Source: an uncultured Actinomyces sp. (GTDB taxonomy: Bacteria; Actinomycetota; Actinomycetes; Actinomycetales; Actinomycetaceae). From it: DNA of 9,582 nucleotides. Position 1 is the stretch's first letter. Every line of letters begins with the position of its first letter. Location of the stretch: the NCBI GenBank assembly GCA_902373545.1, contig CABKMZ010000076.1:1-9582 (forward strand). The letters are read 5' to 3'. The notes under the pieces were generated by a model. It was not told where the DNA came from and did no database searches. It saw only the letters and a program-made list of their open reading frames with translations. This document shows positions 5,591-9,582 of the stretch, piece by piece. The position numbers and the translations under genes are program-made.

Positions 5591-6346
5591 ATGGGCTGGA
5601 TAGCGCGCAAGAGGAAGCGTAGTCAGCGGTTCTATGCCATTCCCGATCGTGATGAAGGAGTCTCGTTTTCCGAGAAGGTGGCGATGGGAATTATGGTCTT
5701 CGTCGCATTCGGTGCTGTTGTCGCGCTGTATGTGGAGAAGGTGCCTCTCGGTGTACTGTTGCTTCTGATGGTTGTGTTAAGCGGACTGTCACTCCCTCTC
5801 GCCTATAATGTGGGTGGCCTATTTTTGTCGATCAGCCATGATGATCGTAGGCAGCAACTCAGGATCGAGCTCAGCGCCATGGGAGTTTATTTGCACGGCG
5901 TGATCGCTTTCCTTTTTTCCCTGTTTACTAGTGGGTGGATATGGTGTGCCGTTCACCTGGAGGATGGACTGTATCGACGCGTCGTCGCTCTGGCTTTGCT
6001 GAGCTGTCATCGACAAGTAGCTGGAATGATGCGTTTTGCCTCTGGCAAAGGTGAGAGCATTGAGATAACCAAGCGCAAAATGGTTATCCGTGATTCGCGC
6101 CGAATCTGTCATTCTCTTTATTGGAAGGATCGTCCTGTCGTTGCGGGTGTTCGCGGCGTTGATGAGGTTCTCATTCGCTATCGCGGAGATCGAGAAAAGA
6201 TCGCTTCCCTGATAGTCCTTCCCCTGTCGAAACCTCAGCCCAAGAAGATGGTTAGATACTATTGTGACGACCCTCAAGCCCGTGCGCGGCTCGGACAACC
6301 AGACTCGGTGCGCGATGTGAGGCGGGCGCTCGGGTGGACAGTATGA
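5591..6346 (+). CDS. Uncharacterised membrane protein, paralogue A
   Basis: 251 aa, family not recognised. A basic N-terminus (RKRKRSQRF) is followed by two close hydrophobic helices (about 30-48 and 52-78), a soluble insert beginning SHDDRRQQLRIEL, and two further helices (about 97-120 and 126-141). A cytosolic C-terminal domain runs from about 142 to 251. That domain ends YY-x4-A-R-x-RLG-x3-SV-x-D-x5-LGW (223-249), which recurs at the end of the next gene's product, as does the two-plus-two helix layout. They are tandem paralogues. The domain is strand-rich and could be a PH-like or adaptor module, which is a guess. GAGG (5575-5578) is 12 bases before the ATG, somewhat long. Third-position GC in the first 30 codons is 19 of 30, against 29 of 31 in a sample of the lipoprotein gene, hinting at different ancestry. 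Confidence 0.75.
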   Translation: MGWIARKRKRSQRFYAIPDRDEGVSFSEKVAMGIMVFVAFGAVVALYVEKVPLGVLLLLMVVLSGLSLPLAYNVGGLFLSISHDDRRQQLRIELSAMGVYLHGVIAFLFSLFTSGWIWCAVHLEDGLYRRVVALALLSCHRQVAGMMRFASGKGESIEITKRKMVIRDSRRICHSLYWKDRPVVAGVRGVDEVLIRYRGDREKIASLIVLPLSKPQPKKMVRYYCDDPQARARLGQPDSVRDVRRALGWTV

Positions 6347-6388
6347 ATGTGTCAGCGACGGATACGCGAGGGCTGTGAAAGGTGAGTT

Positions 6389-7276
6389 GTGAACAAGTTT
6401 GAACCCCCGCTCGGCGGCAAGTCTGTGGATCCTGAGGATGGTGTGCACCGAGGCTCCGAGCAAGCCCGGGCAGGCCAGCCCGCCCCGGCCTCGTTCTCTG
6501 GCGGCGAGCCGGCCCCACCCAAGCCGAACTATGGCACGTTCTTTACGGTGTACCCGTCGGATCGGCGACAGAGCGAGGCGTGGGCCGGTGCCTTCATTGG
6601 CATTCTTGTGGGAGTTTTCCTTGCAGCCCTGGGAGTCCTCGCGCGTAACGTGGTCTTTGCTATGGCGTCGATCATGTTCGCCGCGACCTTCGTTGCCGGT
6701 GCGGCGGTGGATGCTGGCTGGTCCCGTGGGCTGGTGAGGCTCGACATGGCGCCTGATGGGTGTGTGACGGTGCGGCCCAGCGTGCGCTTGACCGTCTTGC
6801 GCATCGTGACCGTCGTGTGCGCAGGTCTGGGTTTCGTGCTCTACGGGCTCTCGTTGCTTGTCGGGGTGTCCTCTTTGTTGGTGCGGCTAGGGGCTACGAC
6901 CTCTTTCGCGCTCGTCGTGCTTGCGGGGGCGGTTGGCCGTTCCTTGTTCTCATCCCCGCGGCAGGAGTGCATCGTGCTCACCGAGAATGCCGTCATGCTG
7001 TGCGGTAAGGATGGCGTGAGCTACACGATTCCGTGGGCGGCGAAGCCTGCCGTTATTGCTCATCGCCAGCGCAAGACCCTGCTGATTAAGACCGACGACG
7101 ATGTCGAATGCCCGATCTCCTTCGCCCACCTGCGCATCGTCCCCTCGCGCGTCAAGAGTCTGCTCGCGTATTACCACAAGAACCCGGAGGCGCTCGACCG
7201 TCTCGGCACCGACGAATCGGTTGATGACGCTCTGAAGGGCTTGGGCTGGTACCGGTGGTCTCGACGGAGGTGGTGA
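6389..7276 (+). CDS. Uncharacterised membrane protein, paralogue B
   Basis: 295 aa, family not recognised, with a GTG start and AAAGG (6378-6382) 6 bases before it. It has a Pro/Gly/Ala-rich N-terminal tail (about 1-48) absent from paralogue A. Then come YGTFFTVYPSDRR, two hydrophobic helices (about 66-86, 89-108), a loop LVRLDMAPDGCVTVRP, and two more helices (about 130-152, 160-183). A cytosolic C-terminal domain (about 185-295) includes LTENAVMLCGKDGVSYTIPW and the shared ending YYHKNPEALDRLGTDESV...LGW (261-287). Over this ending it is identical to paralogue A at 13 of 29 positions. The 42-base gap to gene A has no terminator, so the two are probably one transcript, stopped by the hairpin at 7293-7318. 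Both N- and C-termini are predicted cytosolic if there are four helices. Confidence 0.75.
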   Translation: MNKFEPPLGGKSVDPEDGVHRGSEQARAGQPAPASFSGGEPAPPKPNYGTFFTVYPSDRRQSEAWAGAFIGILVGVFLAALGVLARNVVFAMASIMFAATFVAGAAVDAGWSRGLVRLDMAPDGCVTVRPSVRLTVLRIVTVVCAGLGFVLYGLSLLVGVSSLLVRLGATTSFALVVLAGAVGRSLFSSPRQECIVLTENAVMLCGKDGVSYTIPWAAKPAVIAHRQRKTLLIKTDDDVECPISFAHLRIVPSRVKSLLAYYHKNPEALDRLGTDESVDDALKGLGWYRWSRRRW

Positions 7277-7292
7277 CCGCCTGCCTGGCCAC

Positions 7293-7318
7293 GGCCTCGT
7301 TTATCCATCGACGAGGCC
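7293..7318 (+). terminator. Hairpin terminator after paralogue B
   Basis: GGCCTCGT (7293-7300) pairs perfectly with ACGAGGCC (7311-7318) across a 10-base loop, followed by CGGGTTTA. It sits 16 bases past the stop codon. Confidence 0.65.
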
Positions 7319-7438
7319 CGGGTTTAGCGTGTGATGCGCGCCTCGTAAGCACGACCCTGGTTCGAATGTGACGGTTGTTCTGTAGGCGTAAGCTGGCAGA
7401 AGTATTCCGTCTATTGACGCCCAAGGGGGGAGCGAATT

Positions 7439-9541
7439 ATGGCACGTGGGTACCGAGCGGTCTTGGAGTTAGGTGAGCGGGAGGATGCGCTGCGCGTCGC
7501 TGATCGGCTTTTCCATGAGTGGCTGCACGACAAGTATTCGCTGTGGGAGGCGGGTGAGCAAGCCGCATGTAACGACGAGGGCGTCTACCGATTCGGTACT
7601 CTTCTATCATCGCGAGGGCAACACATGGACCTCGTCGTAACGAAGACGAGGGAGACTTCTGCCGACAAGCACTACAGCCGACAGCTCTTTGAAACAGTGG
7701 AACGCACTCAGGACGGCGAGCACTGGGTGATGCGCCTGTACGCGATGAGCGCCACGAAGGAGTCGGCGTATCGGCAGGTTATCTGGGTGGAGGTGGTCCC
7801 ACCACGCGACGGGAAATGGGACGCGAAACCTCCACGAGTGGTGTGTGATCTCATCCGTGAGGGCGGAGTCTTTGACCGGGATATGCCGCTGTCGGATGCC
7901 CTCCAGCCAATCCACGACGCCAACCAGGTGGAGGAACTCATCGGCTGGATCCGTGATCCGCGCAGGCGAACCGCGGTGGTCGTAGCTGCGCCGCTGACCG
8001 ACGGCGATACACCGGAAGCTCTGAAGCAGGAAAGCCGGTGGCACCAGATTCTGGCCCCGCTGACGGGTGACTCACTGGGCTGCGCCACCTATTTCTTGCT
8101 GACACCGCAGGTGTATGCCGACTACCTCGCAAAGATCGGTGAGGGGCTTGGCATGCCGCAAGGGAGCCTGCGTACGTTCCTGCCGGGCGTGCAGCCGGGA
8201 GACCTGATCGATGCGCGTCGGCACAGGGTCCTGACCGCGGCGACCCTCCTGCGTGGCTACGACGAGGAGCAGGGACGTTTCCACCCGGCGCTGGCACGCA
8301 CGATCGCGAGAACACCGCGCGAGTACCTGTGGGACAACGGGCTGGACAAGGAACTTCTCCAGGCCCATAAGGTACTCGACCAGCGCAGGGCCTCAATTCC
8401 AACCTTCCACCCCCTGGAGGAAGCGCGCGATAAAGAAACACGCAGCAAAGAAGCAGGTGAGGAAGTCCCACGCCAGGAGGTTGGGGCCGCACAGCCAAGA
8501 GCGCTTCTGACACACAATGGGCGAAAGCCCCGCACATCCAAGCGTCGTGTCCTACCCAACGTCGGCCTTGTTCGTCGTTGCTGCACAAAGCCTGCTGCGG
8601 CCCGATCTGGTTGGAGCGATCAGCTGCGGGGACTCATCGGGCACGTGCTCGAGTTTGCGAACCCGCGCGTGCGTGAGGACCGTGAACGAGCCGTCGCGCA
8701 GCTGAAGAAGAGACTGGAGGAGAAGACCGCCAGGTGCATCGAACTTGAGGGAGAACGTGATCATGCGCGTGCGGAAACAGAAGCCGCACAGGAACTCCTC
8801 GCTGAGGCGGCGCAGGACAGTGAGCGTAAGCTCGCGGACCTCAGGTCCGAAGTGGAAGATCTGACGTCGCATAAGGATGATATGGAGATCAGACTCCTCT
8901 ACGCGAACGAGGAGATTCGCGAGTTGGAGCAAAAGAACCGTCATCTCGCGTGGAAGGCTACGCATCCAGATCAGCGCGAATCCGACGACCGATACTCGGA
9001 AGATATGCTCGACCGGCCACCGGCAGACATGGTTGAACTCTACGACTGGATGACGAGTGATGCGGAGCATGAGCAGGTGCGCCAACACGTTGTCTTCGGT
9101 GATCCGGACGCGATGATGGAGGAGATGCTCCGGCTTGACGAGTTGAGCGCGCGAAACTACGCGGAGGATTTTTGGCGCTACATACTGGTCTTGCGCGACT
9201 ATCTGCGTGCGCGGGAGGCCGGTGATTTCGCGAATGGTAACGTCTACGACTTCCTCAAAGCGGCACCCGACGGCTACCGCACGTGTTCACCGCACCGTCA
9301 TAAGTCCAACGAGAGCGACACCGTCAAAGGGAATTCGCGCTGGCGTCGTGAGCGTGTGTTCCCAGTGCCGATGATCGTTGACCCGAGCGGCGAGATCACG
9401 ATGTGGACCCACTTCGCGCCCACCCACCACGACCGCAACGCCCCACGCATGTACTACTACGCGGACACAAAAAAGACCCACAAGGTTTACATCGGCTATA
9501 TCGGTCGTCACCTGACGAACACGAAGACGGCGGTGTCATAG
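7439..9541 (+). CDS. Large uncharacterised multidomain protein with central coiled coil
   Basis: 700 aa, no family name I can assign. ATG 7439 has a strong site (AAGGGGGGAG, 7423-7432). N-terminal region, about 1-320: mixed alpha/beta, with RTAVVVAAPLTDGDTPE near 178, then WHQILAPLTGDSLGCATYFLLTP and RTFLPGVQPGDLIDARRHRVLTAATLL. About 330-405: a basic, low-complexity linker including KPRTSKRR and Cys-Cys. About 411-506: heptad-rich coiled coil (AQLKKRLEEK ... IRELEQKNRHLAWK). About 520-600: acidic helical segment (DMVELYDWM, MLRLDELSARNYAEDFWRYILVLRDYLRA). About 605-700: a compact module with NESDTV (624-629), RRERVFPVP (636-644), DPSG (648-651), H658, DT and VYIGYIGRHLTNT (683-695). No signal peptide or membrane helix, so it is cytosolic. 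I recall similar C-terminal modules on other large actinobacterial proteins of unknown role; a nucleic-acid-related or defence function is inference only. Confidence 0.75.
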   Translation: MARGYRAVLELGEREDALRVADRLFHEWLHDKYSLWEAGEQAACNDEGVYRFGTLLSSRGQHMDLVVTKTRETSADKHYSRQLFETVERTQDGEHWVMRLYAMSATKESAYRQVIWVEVVPPRDGKWDAKPPRVVCDLIREGGVFDRDMPLSDALQPIHDANQVEELIGWIRDPRRRTAVVVAAPLTDGDTPEALKQESRWHQILAPLTGDSLGCATYFLLTPQVYADYLAKIGEGLGMPQGSLRTFLPGVQPGDLIDARRHRVLTAATLLRGYDEEQGRFHPALARTIARTPREYLWDNGLDKELLQAHKVLDQRRASIPTFHPLEEARDKETRSKEAGEEVPRQEVGAAQPRALLTHNGRKPRTSKRRVLPNVGLVRRCCTKPAAARSGWSDQLRGLIGHVLEFANPRVREDRERAVAQLKKRLEEKTARCIELEGERDHARAETEAAQELLAEAAQDSERKLADLRSEVEDLTSHKDDMEIRLLYANEEIRELEQKNRHLAWKATHPDQRESDDRYSEDMLDRPPADMVELYDWMTSDAEHEQVRQHVVFGDPDAMMEEMLRLDELSARNYAEDFWRYILVLRDYLRAREAGDFANGNVYDFLKAAPDGYRTCSPHRHKSNESDTVKGNSRWRRERVFPVPMIVDPSGEITMWTHFAPTHHDRNAPRMYYYADTKKTHKVYIGYIGRHLTNTKTAVS

Positions 9542-9582
9542 GGTGTAAGCAATTTGTGTGGTAGCAGTGCTGTTGGAGGGGC
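9542..9582. other. Window-end intergenic tail
   Basis: 41 bases after the last stop codon, with no hairpin, start codon with a ribosome site or other signal that I can support. Confidence 0.5.

Noticed and set aside
6343..6378. 11-codon ORF overlapping the stop of paralogue A (ATGA)
   Set aside because: Start-stop overlap is suggestive of coupling, but it is too short to judge and its end overlaps the ribosome site of the next gene by chance or as a minor leader; not supportable alone.
7359..7367. tRNA T-loop-like GGTTCGAAT, possible tRNA remnant or attachment site
   Set aside because: The flanking bases do not form a T-stem and there is no acceptor, D or anticodon arm; nine matching bases are expected by chance.

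Overview
The window is GC-rich, with GC-rich stem-loop terminators that lack T-tracts, strong GGAG-type ribosome binding sites, an actinobacterial-type chlorite dismutase family protein and a DUF4232 lipoprotein. All of this points to an actinobacterium. An oral or host-associated Actinomyces/Schaalia-like organism is my guess from overall gene style; no rRNA or marker gene is present to prove it.

Layout. Positions 1-488 hold no convincing gene but carry a family of short direct, inverted and decayed repeats built around CAAGGGGTTAACCTGCGCA. A minus-strand MgtC/SapB family membrane protein (489-1175) diverges from a plus-strand lysine permease, LysP (1524-3026). The 348-base gap between them contains a 15-bp perfect palindrome. 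LysP is followed by a stem-loop, then a DUF4232 lipoprotein (3195-3845) that ends at a very strong 18-bp terminator hairpin. Next is a two-gene unit (4007-5261): a HemQ/ChdC-like member of the chlorite dismutase family and a small unrecognised 116-aa protein. A promoter-proximal inverted repeat precedes it and a hairpin terminator follows it. From 5369 to 7276 there is a possible 70-residue ORF and two tandem, mutually paralogous four-helix membrane proteins of unknown function, closed by another hairpin. The last gene (7439-9541) encodes a 700-aa protein with an N-terminal alpha/beta region, a basic linker, a long coiled coil and a conserved-looking C-terminal module. I cannot name its family.

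Most notable. The HemQ-like protein keeps the family fold signatures and the actinobacterial distal histidine (H179). At the catalytic tyrosine position it has Phe (F196), and at the proximal heme-ligand histidine position it has Tyr (Y219). The spacing is exactly that of actinobacterial coproheme decarboxylase. This predicts loss of the decarboxylase reaction and a repurposed heme-binding or other role, possibly with its co-transcribed partner. The 700-aa multidomain protein and the paralogous membrane pair are the other candidates for undescribed biology.

How genes work together: only 4007-5261 looks firmly like an operon (10-base gap, ribosome binding site overlapping the upstream stop). 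5591-7276 is probably a second unit. The remaining genes are separated by terminators and look independently transcribed.
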